Shown piece after piece: positions 44,333 to 56,042 of a DNA stretch of 64,000 nucleotides. A program made the position numbers and the translations under genes. The stretch comes from Isoetes taiwanensis. Taxonomy: Eukaryota; Streptophyta; Lycopodiopsida; Isoetales; Isoetaceae. The notes beneath the pieces are model-generated. The model searched no databases and had not been told where the DNA came from. It was given only the letters and a program-made list of their open reading frames with translations. The DNA lies in NCBI GenBank assembly GCA_021234155.1, contig JAJEKV010000017.1, positions 12,839,525 through 12,903,524 of the forward strand, read 5' to 3'. Each line of letters starts with the position of its first letter. Positions within the stretch are counted from its first letter, which is position 1.

Positions 44333-45640
44333 TATGCCGCATCATGTCCACATTATGTGCTCACAAGTGTATCCTTCTTCTTATCATATCATTCATAAGT
44401 CCCATCATGTCCACAGCATGTACACATCATTCCCAACCATTCATCTCAAGTTACCATCATGCCGCCATATGGCACCTCTATTTTGCTAACCATACATTCA
44501 TTTGTCATGCAGGTCCACCACATTCATAGTTCCATGGTCATTCCACATCATTTGGCCTACCTACCATACTACCTTACTCCTGTTTCTCATGAAAACCCAT
44601 TTTGCATCTATCAAGGGCTCTTGTGAATTCACATCTAGTTCAAGAGGCTGGGGGACCAGCCTATCCTTCTTTGTTTGGCGTGATGCTTTCACATTTTGAC
44701 AGTATAGAAGAGCCATGTGCATGAACTACACCTTTGGCTAACATTTGGTTTGAGACATGTGTGCAAGAGCTAATGAAGCAACAAAACTAAAGACATCTAC
44801 CTTTGAAGACTCTTAGGAGACATTTGTGATGAAGAACCAAGGGAGAACATTGATTGGGTATCATACAAGTATGGCAAGGAGATTCAAGCAAGAAGAATTG
44901 AGCTTAGAGTGAAGACCCCTCAAGATTAGAGTTTGGAAGACCCCTCAAGATTCATTGGTATGTGGCTAGATCCAAGTCATTTGGCATGAAATCTATTTCC
45001 CATGGCTTCTTTCACTATACAATTACATGCTTGATCATCATATTCCCTAGTCAAAGTTGGCAAAGAGTCTTTTTTCTAGTCAAAACACATCATACATACA
45101 TCACACATCCATCATGCATCCATTACCTTGAGAAAATGCAAAAAAATTCCACCAAATTTGGCTATTCCTATGGTCTAAGACTATTTTCTCTCTCTAAAAA
45201 CCAAACTAGAGAGAGAAAATACACATTTTCTTCAAACAGTTGTGGAAGAGCAAATTTTCAAGTCATTACATAAAGTTCTAATGTATGTGCACAAGTGCCA
45301 AATTTGGTGCGAAATTATCCACATCATCTTCAAAATGTCAAATATGATCCACATCATCACTCAAGTACATCCACATCATCATACACATATCGTCCACCTC
45401 ATCACCACATCACAAAAAGGTTTGACTAGAAAAAAGTTATTTTGCCACCTTGCTTGCCACATCATCACCTCATTGTACCATGTCATCTATTTACTTTAAA
45501 AAAAAAACTTATTTACTCCCCCATTGGCCTAATCACCCATTTGTCCCAATCATCTTTTGCCACATGGCAGCTCGGACATGTGAGGTGGCAACCACATGGA
45601 AATGGCATATGAATAGGTTACGAGTTTTAAAATTTTATTC

Positions 45641-46368
45641 CTTCAAAAAATAACCTCGTCTGTTAGCCACTGGTAGTTTTCACTTATCATTCCAACAAAT
45701 CTGCGTTCATTTCCGTTAAAAGATCTGCATAAATTCAAGCAAAAAGGCCGCAAAAGAATACGAAGAACTTACTCAAAGCTAGGTCTGCACGGCTTATAGA
45801 GAGAATGGAAGGCGAGCTTGACGGCATAATCCGAATGAATGCAATCGCCATCTTTCCAAGCGAGTTTTCTGTGCAGGAGAAAGGAATGTTAGTAATGCAA
45901 AGATTAAAAATGTGGATTAAAGAGAAAAAAACAGACCGGTCGATGGGGGATTGACACCAGAAGACGGAATAAAAGAGTTTTGGGTTTACCTTGAAGAAAT
46001 GTGCTCAGGAGCGGCTCCTTCAAAAATAACCTCGTCTGTTAGCCACTGGTAGTTTTCACTTATCATTCCAACAAATCTGCATTCATTTTCGTTAAACGAT
46101 CTGCATAAATTCAAGCAAAAAGGCCGCAGAAGAATACAAAGAACTTAAAGCTAGGTCTGCACGGCTTATAGAGAGAATGGAAGGCGAGCTTGACGGCATA
46201 ATCCGGATGAATGCAATCGCCATCTTTCCAAGCGAGTTTTCTGTGCAGGAGAAAGGAATGTTAGTAATGCAAAGATTAAAAATGTGGATTAAAGACAGAC
46301 AAAGACAGACCGGCCGATGGGGGATTGACACCAGAAGACAGAATAAAAGAGTTTTGGGTTCTTGGAAA
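45641..46368. repeat. Tandem duplication, 376-bp unit, inside family R copy C
   Basis: Copies begin taacctcgtctgttagccac at 45651 and 46027. The pair interrupts the family-R sequence between its R segment (ending near 45640) and its S segment (from 46500). Each copy contains the same captured-exon-like stretch. Differences are few and include a 4-bp deletion in copy 2. Confidence 0.85.
45773..45868 (-). pseudogene. Captured exon-like fragment (32 codons), copy 1
   Basis: The minus strand between an acceptor (tcctgcacag) and a donor (GTAAGT) is open: KLAWKDGDCIHSDYAVKLAF then HSLYKPCRPSFE. The base composition is richer in GC than the repeat around it. I do not recognise the source gene. Copy 2 (about 46144-46240) repeats it, but a 4-bp deletion removes the donor. 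A host gene fragment picked up by the repeat is the best explanation. Confidence 0.45.
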
Positions 46369-46499
46369 TTTCATAGGAAACCCTCTATCATGTGGCCTTT
46401 TGCTTCTCGAACCTTTTAGGAAGCACCTTTTCGCAATAAAAAAGCACACTTGGCATGCCACGTGGCACAATCCGAGTCGCCCATGTTTGATGCATGACA

Positions 46500-47792
46500 T
46501 TACTTGAGCTTTCAAATTTGTTTCAGCCTGTGGGATATTTCGAATTTTTTTTCCAAGAACCCTAAATCTGGGTCAGACCAAGATCCAAATTTTTGGCTCG
46601 ATCTAGCTGATCAATCATGGATATAACATCCCGAACCACTCCCCTCTGTGCCAAGAAACCACAAATCAAGCTAAAAAACGAAAGTGGAGACCGGATTTGC
46701 CTAGAATTGAACCAAAACAGAGTTTTTTTGAAAGGGGATTTTGTATCAGAAAGAAAAGGGGGCTTTTGGAGGCGATCAGAGAATTTGGGGAAGCTTAGAG
46801 CATGAAGGACGGGTCAATTTTGATGGGAAAAGAAGGATTAGGGGCTTTTACTTGAGGACTACCTTTCATTTCTATTTTCTTGAATGCTTTTGACAAAAAG
46901 TTATAAAATTCTGATGGTTTACCATGTTTTAATTAATATTCTGATATATTACAACCCCTGATATTGTTATCCAGTCAAAATGGGTGCTATTCTACTTGTT
47001 TCATGCAAAGTTTCTGATTTTTGAGCAAAATCCCTGATATGAACACTGAAATTTCACTGTCCCAAGTCTGTAAGTTTAGCCATGTCCCATATGCAAATTA
47101 TATCTCCAAAAATTCTGAGCTTAATTCCCATGATTCCCTTGCTATTCATATTTCATTCAAAATAAATTTCATGATTTTAACATTCATAGATCCATAGTTA
47201 TGGCTTTGCAAACTTGGTTGTTCTAGAACTGTAAAAGTTTCTGAGACAGTCATTGAAATTTTCTCTTCTAAGTCTGCCTTTTCAAAAATTCATAGAACTG
47301 AAACTGCTTATCCAAAAATTCTGAAATTTTGTCAGATACATACCTTCCTATCCACATTTTCTCAATCCAAGTTTCAAGATTTTAGGATCTTTCAATCTCA
47401 AGTTACAGATTCCCAAAGTTGGCTGTTCCAAAATTGCCAAAATTTCTGACACACATTGAAAATCTTTGTTTCAAATCTGCTTGTTCAAAAATCTATAGTA
47501 AGCAAAGAAAGCATCCAAGAATCCTAAAATTAAGTACTAAGCATCCTCTGGTACTCTTTTCTTACTATTCCAAGTTTGAATAAGTTCCACTGCACGGATC
47601 CCAAGATATTATGCAAACTTGGCACTTCCAAAACTCTAAAAATTTCAGGGACAGTTGAATTTTTGCAATTTGCTCCATTCTAATGCATCATTTTCTTTGA
47701 GGATTGATCACCCTAAGTGATCTGGAGGTCCTGACCACCCATATGGTAGGCATTTTCATGAGGTTGGCTTGGTAGCCAGGATTCAAGTCAAC
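46500..47792. repeat. Dispersed repeat family R, copy C, S segment
   Basis: Starts ttgagctttcaaatttgttt, like 42858, and runs to ..gattcaagtcaaca at 47792, the same end as copy A (9311). Matches 42858-44020 throughout. It ends exactly where the copia protease frame is cut. Confidence 0.8.
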
Positions 47793-49040
47793 AGAAACTC
47801 ATAAAGGTTACCAGCACGATGTCCAGAGGCCGAGGTATACCTTGAATAGGACATTCATTAGAGAAGAAAAGAACTGCAGTGGAGGTAAAAATAGACAAGG
47901 CCAGCATCAGCCAGTTGGGCAACATAAAGAAGGTTTTTTCGCAAATGAGGAACTAAGAGAGCATTGGATATGGCAGCAAGTTGACCAGAGCTTAGAGGAG
48001 GTGGAAAGTACCACTAGCTTGAACATGAATTTCACTGTTTGAGCCCAACTTGACAGCATCACGGCAGGGAAGAGGTTGTTGGAGAAGCTTGGAATGGTTG
48101 ACCATAACAGAAGTACACGCTGAGTCAACAGTAAAGATTGTTGGAGAAGAATCAATGGCAGGGGTATCTTCAGAAAGAAAAGCAGCATCTACACCATTGA
48201 TGGAGTCTTCAACAATAAGAGAATCTTCAACAAGAGAATCAATGTCAAGGGTATCTTCAGAAAGAAAGGTAGCATCGACACTATTGATGGAGTCTTTAAC
48301 AATACAAAAATCTTCAACAAAAGAGTCTGCTGTCAGTTCAGAAATACAGGTTTCTGCAAGAATTTCAAAATTGTCAGTTTCTTCCAAAACACAAGATTCT
48401 TCCTGGAGAGATAGCCCTTCAACCAAATTTGCTGTTTGAGCAACTGGAATAGGTTTGGTAGACTGAGAAGCAAATGATGAAGGACTGGAGGTAGAATGTG
48501 AAGAATGAGGAGATGGTTTACTAGGACACTGATAGGCATAGTGCCCATAACCCATGCATATCCGGCACTGATCTTTGGTCACTCTAGAAATAGGTCTAGC
48601 AGCAGATTTTCTCTGATCTTGAGGAGGAGTCTTGATATGTTGCACAGATAGGCCTGTTCAGGCTTGATTTTTTCACCCCTTTCTTTATGCATGAGAGTTA
48701 TCTCAATTGAATCATCAACAATCTCTTCCCAGATGGCATTCTTCTTGCTAAGAAGCATGAGATCCACAGTGTTTTTCCAAGATGCAGGAAGAGATTTATA
48801 AAGATGTAATTTCTTCTGAACAGTGGAGAGAACATGCTCATCGCCAGCATCTGCTAACAAACCAAACATTTCTTGCATTCTTGCAACATGCTGCCGAATG
48901 TCACCATCTTCTTGAAAACTTAATTCCTCCAGTTTTCTATGGAGTTGCATGACCTCCATATCAGATTTTTTTTCCATATGTTTGCAACCATGATTCAATT
49001 CAGTACGAACCAATTGAAGTTGGTCCTTGGACAAATACAT
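47793..49040 (-). pseudogene. Second copia element: Gag and protease
   Basis: Minus strand. Gag at 48579-49040 (SFQEDGDIRQHVARMQEMFG, LYKSLPASWKNTVDLMLLS). At 47992-48645 there is a CCHC zinc knuckle CRICMGYGHYAYQC, then a Ser/Asp/Glu-rich linker with an internal duplication (VDATFLSEDTLDIDSLVEDS against VDAAFLSEDTPAIDSSP), then a protease site FTVDSACTSVM where DSGAT is usual. The linker duplication and DSACT are unlike the first copia. The frames change between the two ORFs and near 47990. It is cut at 47793 by the family-R insert. Confidence 0.82.
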
Positions 49041-49347
49041 GGCTATGCAAACCAGTGCTTTGCTATCCTTCTGTTTCCAAAGGAGTGGATCTTTCTGCTC
49101 CTAAGGGTTTGCTTCATCAAGTACAATCGGTTCATGATCAATCCCTTCCACTACCTCCCATAGCATTTCAGCTTTGAGATAGAGGGTTATCATCCTCTTC
49201 CATCCCTCAAACCCTTTCCCGTCAAAAGCTTGGGGCCATAGGTTAAAAAGGGTCAAATTCATTCCTGTCATCGTAATTGCCAGTTACTCCTTTTCCAAGA
49301 TCGATTCTTCACCCTTTGAAGGAAATTCCTTCCTCAGATGAAGCAAG

Positions 49348-49359
49348 GCTCTGATATCA
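49348..49359 (-). other. Primer binding site of the second copia
   Basis: The minus strand reads TGATATCAGAGC, one mismatch from TGGTATCAGAGC (3' end of initiator tRNA-Met). It directly follows the LTR end at 49360. This is the ordinary priming mode, unlike the half-tRNA site of the first copia. Confidence 0.75.
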
Positions 49360-49562
49360 TGACAAAGCTTGTAACAGGTGGATGCAAGAAAAGAAAACCG
49401 CTAATTGTATTTTGAATAGAAGAGAATAAATACAATAGAGTTCCAAAAATAGGGAACTAAATATGATGTGTTGTAACGTCTAAATTAGACTAACAGAATA
49501 ACAAAGTGTAACAACCAACTCAACATTTATATGCTAGGTGTCAGGTCTTGTATGCTCCAACA
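49360..49562 (-). repeat. 5' LTR of the second copia element
   Basis: On the minus strand it runs from TGTTGGAGCATACAAGACC to ..CAAGCTTTGTCA, about 203 bp, directly followed by the primer site. A TATA-like ATATAAATG lies about 35 bp in. No second copy is visible near 39.8 kb because the element's 3' half is truncated. Confidence 0.75.
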
Positions 49563-50150
49563 TACTTTATCTGTGAAAGAAATTTGCACCCTTCAACAAC
49601 TAGATAAGAGAAAAATTAAGTAGGAAAACGAATCAAACCAGCCCCAAAAGGGAGCTCCTATGTTGAAACCCAAATCAAACATTCGACATAAGTCAGTATG
49701 TAAAAAAGCAAGATAGAAACAAAAAACCATCAAAACAACTAAGAACAAACTTCTGCATATATGAGCCATGGAAACAGCAAAACGAACCACTTTCTATTTT
49801 GCCCTAAAGCTCATGTTGAAAGCATGCATTCACATGGCTGATGGATGTGCGTATTTAGGCAAGGATGATCACCTCCTTAGCAATCTGGAAGGATGAAATG
49901 AGAATGCAATATTCTAAGGTAATTCTGCAAGATGAAGCAGAGCATGAAGGAGAGCATATGCAGGATGAAGGAGAGCATATGCAAGAAAAGTTGATTTATG
50001 CTTGATAGTAGTGTAAGTGTTGCATTTTCTTTTGGTTAGATAGGCTTAAATCTTGAAAGATCTAGAATATTTTAAAGCAATTTACATATGTACTATTGAA
50101 TCTAACTCAAATTCAGTGAAGATGATGCAGGTGCAGCAGTACAATGCCAT
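49563..50150. other. No recognisable gene
   Basis: Flank of the second copia. A short tandem copy 'gcaggatgaaggagagcatat' at about 49933-49983 is the only structure. Confidence 0.4.
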
Positions 50151-50154
50151 ATAC

Positions 50155-52130
50155 TCGAGCTATTGATACTAAAATTTGCTATTGCCATGCAGGAACACCT
50201 ACCATGCTCTTTTTCACATTTTATAATTATTTATGTGCCATTCTTTCAGCCATACATCTCTTCATTTGAAGCTGCTGCCATCCCTGCCATAACAATGGCC
50301 TTTTGTACTAAGAAATGCTTTGTTACATGCAGATTCATCTTCCATTACTTCCATATCATGAGAATCTGCTCAAAGTTATCCAATCAACATGTAAAGCAAC
50401 TCTATTTCACCATTCCCAGTTATTCATACCAAGTTGCCACTATATCTCTATATGGCAACTTTATTTTGCTCATCATTCATGCATTTCTCATGCGGGTCCA
50501 TCATATTTACATTCTATGATCATTTGCACATCATTTTGTCTACCTATCACAACATAGAAAAGCTACACACATGCTTTACAGACTTTGCTAACATTTGACT
50601 TTATACATTTGTGTGAACTTGTAGAGCTAAATTTGAAGACATCTACCATTTTGAAGTCAAGAGTTGAAGACCCCAGAGTCAAAGATTAAAAGAGCCCGCG
50701 AGATTTGAGGGTAATTTACATGATCCAAACTTTTGGCATAATATTCTACTTCTTAAAGCATGATTTGCTATTTCCCAAGGCTCTGCTACCATCATTCCAC
50801 TAAAAAACCATTTATTATACACCATTTTCTTTCGTTCCGTACACCATTGCCATTTGCTAAAGTCCAAAGCCAGCAAGATCATTTTTCCTAGTCAAAAAGT
50901 ACACCATCCTCTATTACATATTAAAAATTGCTAAATTCCATCATTTTTTGCCATATTTATTTTAAGATCAAAACCATCTTCTTTCTCTAGAAAACCAAAA
51001 AAGAAAAAAATAGAGGTGGTTTACCTTTGACATGATACTTCTAAGTAAAGGCAAAAATTTAGTCTTAAAATCTGGAAATCCAAGTATCATTGTGTATAGT
51101 TTCCATCATATCACCACCACCATGTCACCTCCACATCATCACATTATCTACATTATCTCCACATCATCACCATGTCATATGCATGTCCTTAAAACTTTTT
51201 GACTAGGAAAAAGTTGTTTGCTAGTTCCCTTGCCACATCACCACCTTCATATTGCCATGACACATTTTGCTTGCCAAGTCACCACATTTTTTGCCAAATC
51301 ACCCTCCTTAGCCATTTTGTCCCAACAAAAAAAGGGGGGGGGAAGAAAAAGAAACCATATTTTCTAATTTTTCTTTTCCAAAGGCCGGAGCAAACCTCGT
51401 AACTTTTTAGGATGCCTGCATTTTTTCTTTCTTTTTCTTTCCTTTTTTAATAAAACTAGCCCATCTATTCTAACTCTACCTAAACATTTTTTCCACCTAG
51501 CAAAACGATTTCTATGTCGTACTGAATATTTTATTGAAAAGACCCAATGCACAAGACCTGCAAGTTCTGTAGAAGATGTCATAGTCTATCAGCCAAATAA
51601 TCGATTTCTAAGTCGTATTGAATATTCTATTGAAAAGACCCAATGCACAAGACCTGCAAATTCTGTAGAAGACTACTCCACATGTCAGCATTGAAAAAAG
51701 ATTGCATTTGCTTGATATACAAAAGTTTGCATTGAAAAAAGATTGCATTTGCTTGATCTACAAAAGTTTGCATTCTGCCAGGGCTCATTTTTTAACTTGA
51801 TCGAGATCTCAAATTTGAGGGAGTTTTGCATATTTTTTGGAAGTGGACTTTTGGTCATAGGTTCTTTGCATATTATAGCACCTGTCTGAATTAAAATGAC
51901 ATCAAATTCAAGAATGACATCAAATTCAAGATTGCTTGTGCATGCCATGCATAAGTTTTCATAAGTTTTGATGAGACTACCTTTTCTCAATTTTTGGGAA
52001 AATACTTTGAAACTTAGTTCTTTGCATTATTTTGCAAGTTCCTTGCACAGATTGATCATCTTAAATGATCTGGAGGTCCCAAACCACTGAGCTTGAATGC
52101 TTGCTAGGAATACCTTCAACAATATTGTTG
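50155..52130. repeat. Diverged dispersed repeat family R, copy D
   Basis: Follows the same segment order as 44390-47792, with much lower identity: accatt..agttattcataccaagttgcca (44440 zone), gctaacatttg (44735 zone), ttttcctagtcaaaaagtacaccatc (45070 zone), gccacatcaccacctt (45450 zone) and gattgatcatcttaaatgatctggaggtcc (47704 zone). It ends ..accttcaaca at about 52130. It is clearly older than copies A-C. A 73-bp internal duplication (..ttgaaaagacccaatgcacaag) lies at 51512-51670. Confidence 0.65.
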
Positions 52131-53700
52131 CTTCTGCTTCTACCATGAGTAAGTTGTTTTTTCATTCGAGCAACCCCTTGCGGCGAATGCATCTTGTTAG
52201 TTTAGTTCTTGTTCATTCTAGAACCTGGCTTTCGAACAGCTCTTTCTGAAACATTTTCTCTCTCTTTAATACAAAGATCACCATGATGGTTCACTTATGT
52301 TGCTTGCTCTATATAAAGACGCATGGTTGGGGAGTAGACATATCATTCTTGGCACTCTCTTGTTTGCTAGCTCTATGAAGTTTTAGAGGCAATCCAAGCT
52401 TGGTCAAGTGAAAAGCTTTTTCACCTTTTCTGCTATCCCATTTGAGTTTCACAACTCTAGCTAGTAAGCTTTAGAACTCTAAAAAAAGACTTTGCCGTGC
52501 CAGCAGACCTATGCTTCATTTAACCCAAAACACTGCAGGATAATTCGTATCCAACATTTGGATTGCATTTGAATTGCACTAATGATTCTATTTATCATAT
52601 CTTAAGCTGATAGAAAGAGGCAAATGAATTGAAATACCAGTTGGTTTCAGAAAACCTTCTAGAACAGTGTGAGAGAGCACATGGTACCTGACTACAATAA
52701 GTGTGGATGTTAAAACTTACAACCAGAGACATCCCCGAGCGCCATCCTACCTGCATCTCTACCAGAATGAGGGCATGTCTTAGTAGTCGAGCATTTAGAT
52801 GGATAGATACCAAATTGATTTGTTCTTACCACAATCTCCAAAATCTTCCAACCTGAGCAAAATACCATTAAATGGCCACACACCATGAAAAATGTGATGT
52901 TCTTTAAATCATTCCTGCATGGCATCCTAGGCTCACTATGGGCACCAGTTATCAACCAGTTTTCGAGCTTTGGCACATGCCTCGAAAAGCAGCATTGGCT
53001 CAAGCTTGCACAGATCAATGCTCCCATTCACTTGCGTCTACTCATTCGTCTACTGATTCGTCGTGGCAGCAAAATGTTTTCACTTCTCATATTGCAAAAT
53101 TGTGCATCCAGATATAAAGGATATGCCCTCTTCCTTAATATTCTGATAAATAGTGCCAACGTGTTAGCAAATCCAAATTGGATAAAGATAAAAAATAAGC
53201 AATATACACTTGCTAGACCGCCTAGATTGGCTGGTAGGCTTTTAGTGAACCCTAAGCAAATCCAAATTGGATTAAGCCTAGAAAACGCAATATATACTTG
53301 CTGGACAGCCTACTGCTGGTTAATACTAATTACATGGCCATACTTCTCAGAAAAGATATGATGCAGTACCTTGCTTTTCTCCCTAATTTGGATCTCAAAG
53401 GTTTCTTAAGTTTCTTGATGATATGTATGACGTTCCATGTTCTGCTCAAGTTTCACATCTGGATGCAGAAAGAATCAGTATTGCCCTAAAACTTGCCAAG
53501 CACATGCCAACCACGATGAACAGAATTGGCAAGATCTTAAAATAGGACATGATCTGCCACAACTTGCAATCTACAAAACAAATGTACCATCGAATGCCGT
53601 ATTAACAGCTGCGTTTAGGGCCAACTCAGCCCTATTCAGATGACATTATAGTCCAATTGAGATGAATGTATGCAGTCTTGCATGTCAAATTCCCATCGTA
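52131..53700. other. No recognisable gene; tandem repeat and TATA-like site
   Basis: gctctatataaagacgcatgg near 52306 is promoter-like. 53168-53325 has two copies, about 85 bp apart, of gcaaatccaaattggat..aatatacacttgct. An open frame at 52885-53361 (+) shows no family motif and is made largely of this repeat. Confidence 0.4.
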
Positions 53701-53708
53701 TCAGCAAT

Positions 53709-55679
53709 TCAAAGTAGAAGGCCCTGACCCCTATCCAATATATTTTCCCTTATCGTCTCATCAAATGCATTAGGAAATATAGAGAAATCTTTCCTATGCC
53801 CCAATTTCAGAATCTCTTCTACAGCACTCTCAGCCAGCTCCACATTCCCATGGATTTTACAAGCACCAAGAAAGGCCATCCAAACTATTGTATCAGGTTT
53901 GAAAGGCATTGCATAAAGGAATTCTTTTGCCTCGTGCAAACGCCCTGAACGACCAAGAAGGTCTATCATACAAGCGTAGTGCTCCTTTGATGGCTGGATA
54001 CCATGAATGCAGCTCATGGAATCAAAGTGTTTACGTCCTAAATCTACAAGTCCCATGTAGCTGCACGCAGTAAGTACAGGAAGAAATGCTATGTTGTCTG
54101 GCTTGACACCATGAATTTCCATTTCCTTAAAAAGCAAAAGGGCTTGATTAGCATCTCCATGTTGTGCATATCCTGCTATAACAGAAGTCCATGATACTAT
54201 ATCTCGTGCAGGCATCCCACTGAATACTTGATGGGCTTCTTCAATGCCCCCGCATTTAGCATACATGTCAATGAGTGCATTTCCGACAAAAATATCTAGC
54301 TCAACTTTAGCATGTAATAGGTGTGTGTGAATATGCCTACCCAATTCTAGAGATCCTGAACCAGCACACGCATTCAAGACACCTACATATGTATACTTAT
54401 CTGGCTGGAAGCCATCATCCTGCATTTGCTCAAAAAGCTTGAGGGCTTCACCACCATCACCATGCTCCGCATATCCTGCAATGATTGTAGCCCATGAGAC
54501 TATACTTCGTACAGGCATCTTATCAAACTCTAAACTGGCATACTGCATTGCTCCACACTTATAATACATGCCTATAATGATGTTGCTAATGGTGGTATCT
54601 AATTTCAGTTGACCCTTAATGAGGTGCGCATGAATGTGCTTTCCCCACCCTAGTGCGCATGCACTGGCACATGCACTCAAAGCGCTAGTATAAGTTACTC
54701 CATCTGGTCTTAAACCATCATCTTGCATTTGACCAAATAAACTAAAGATGTCAGCAATATTTCCATACAAAGCATAGGCTGAAATAACAGAATTCCAAGT
54801 GACTATGTCACGTACAGACATCTTGCTGAACACTTCACAAGCATCTTTAGTGCTACCACATTTGGTATACATGTCAATAAGTGCAGTACTCACAAAGATA
54901 TCAGCTTGCAATTCAAAATTTTGAAGTTGAGAGTGCAGGTGTTTGCCTAACCCTAGACTTTTTGTATTAGCACATGCATTCAAAATGCTTACATATGCCA
55001 CTTTGTCCGGTTTCAGGCCAAGCAGCTGCATGACATTAAATAGCATGATGGATTCGTGATCATGACAATAACAACTGTAAGCCGAAAGCATAGCATTCCA
55101 TGATATCCCATCCCGTGCAGGCATCCGATTAAACACCCCATAAGAACCTTGGAGTAAACCGCATCTTGCATACATGCCAATAAGAGCATTGTTCACAAAG
55201 ACATGTGACTCAACACCAGCTCTTATGATGCAAGCATGTATGCGTTGGCCCCATGGAAGTGATTCTTCACTTGCACATGCACTTAGAACGCTTACATATG
55301 TAACCTTGTCGACACTGACCCCCTGAGTTTGCATTTGCATAAAAAGAACTATTGCCTTCTTGTCATCCCCATGCTGGGCATAACCTGAAATCATCGTTGT
55401 CCAGGTAAACATGTCTCGTTCATGTGTCCTATCAAATACTTCAAGTGCATCTAACATGTCACCATATTTGCTATACATGTTGATAAGAGCATTAGATAAA
55501 ACTATACTTAGCTTGCCATGTCGTTTGATAACGAGGCTATGAACTTGTTTTCCTGTTGCTAAGGGTTCGTTCTTGGCAATGCAGGATCTTAAGAGAAAAA
55601 AACAAGCTTTCTTATGCTGGGAATTATCATGCAGGCCAAGAAGCTCTAAAACGCTGATTAAGTGCCTGGATTGTCTCAT
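53709..55679 (-). CDS. PLS-class pentatricopeptide repeat protein (656 aa), no intron
   Basis: A single open frame. After a short N-terminus (MRQSRHLISVLELLGLHDNS) come about six P-L-S repeat triplets, seen as recurring blocks such as NALINMYSKYGDMLDALEVF, DMFTWTTMISGYAQHGD and KVTYVSVLSACASEESL. PPR proteins of this class bind organellar RNA, one repeat per base, and take part in RNA editing or maturation in plastids or mitochondria. The E region starts (YACMIDLLGRSGRLHEAKEF, FLGACKIHGNVELAE) but changes after EEILKLG to an unrelated short tail (HRKDFSIFPNAF..), so the second half of E, E+ and DYW are missing. No clear transit peptide at the first Met. It could be a real E-truncated editing factor that works with a DYW partner in trans, or a gene that lost its 3' end. 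Confidence 0.88.
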   Translation of the reverse strand: MRQSRHLISVLELLGLHDNSQHKKACFFLLRSCIAKNEPLATGKQVHSLVIKRHGKLSIVLSNALINMYSKYGDMLDALEVFDRTHERDMFTWTTMISGYAQHGDDKKAIVLFMQMQTQGVSVDKVTYVSVLSACASEESLPWGQRIHACIIRAGVESHVFVNNALIGMYARCGLLQGSYGVFNRMPARDGISWNAMLSAYSCYCHDHESIMLFNVMQLLGLKPDKVAYVSILNACANTKSLGLGKHLHSQLQNFELQADIFVSTALIDMYTKCGSTKDACEVFSKMSVRDIVTWNSVISAYALYGNIADIFSLFGQMQDDGLRPDGVTYTSALSACASACALGWGKHIHAHLIKGQLKLDTTISNIIIGMYYKCGAMQYASLEFDKMPVRSIVSWATIIAGYAEHGDGGEALKLFEQMQDDGFQPDKYTYVGVLNACAGSGSLELGRHIHTHLLHAKVELDIFVGNALIDMYAKCGGIEEAHQVFSGMPARDIVSWTSVIAGYAQHGDANQALLLFKEMEIHGVKPDNIAFLPVLTACSYMGLVDLGRKHFDSMSCIHGIQPSKEHYACMIDLLGRSGRLHEAKEFLYAMPFKPDTIVWMAFLGACKIHGNVELAESAVEEILKLGHRKDFSIFPNAFDETIRENILDRGQGLLL

Positions 55680-56010
55680 GAAATGTAACGTCGCCTCTGC
55701 TACTAGTTGTTAATGGGGAATTTAAGTTAATGCATCTGTACTCTGCGTAAATTGTCCCACGACGCCTCTTCAACATTTCAGCACGTACAGACTTGAAGTA
55801 GACATTTCAAACTCATAGGAGAGGTACTTGAAAAAATGTTTGAAAGTGCATCATCAGCATTCTCACTATTCAGTCACAAGCAAAAAATCGCAGCAGTTTA
55901 TCACAAGCAAAAAAATCTAATTTAAAAAGCCGCTGGCATCTCTTCGCCGTTACATTATCCTGGCCACAATTATTTTGGCATAACCCTAAAGCGTTTTCTT
56001 CCGATGGTTT
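55680..56010. other. Upstream region of the PPR gene
   Basis: 331 bp between the PPR start codon and the MULE edge. It contains acgtacagacttgaag and short A-runs but no clear TATA box. The MULE therefore begins about 330 bp upstream of the PPR gene. Confidence 0.5.
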
Positions 56011-56042
56011 TTTCTACGCCCGATTTGGGTTGGGCTCCAAAT

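Larger units (their letters stand above)
41636..47792 (-). mobile_element. 6.16-kb insert of family-R repeats splitting the second copia
   Basis: On the minus strand the copia frame reads GHRAGNLYEF up to the insert edge at 47793. It resumes beyond 41636 with a Pro-Val-Pro stretch and LHEVCLTETPSIF when the insert is skipped. The insert starts TGTTGACTTG and ends ..GGCAGCA, with GTTTC and ATTTC as flanking 5-mers (4 of 5 match). It holds two long repeat units in the same orientation (C, about 44690-47792, and B, 41636-44023, which lacks the first ~115 bp) with 660 bp of CAT-rich sequence between them. This is consistent with a long-LTR element that has lost its coding region. Confidence 0.6.

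Noticed and set aside
44112-44529. Overlapping plus-strand frames rich in His/Cys/Pro (..HLPCFHILFHLHISF..)
   Set aside because: Produced by the perfect 40-bp tandem repeat, which stays open in several frames at once. No protein.
52885-53361. 158-codon plus-strand frame
   Set aside because: Largely composed of the 85-bp tandem repeat at 53168-53325, with no family signal.
54000-55679. PPR gene as a pseudogene
   Set aside because: The frame is open for 656 codons with regular repeats and no stop. Only the C-terminal tail is atypical.
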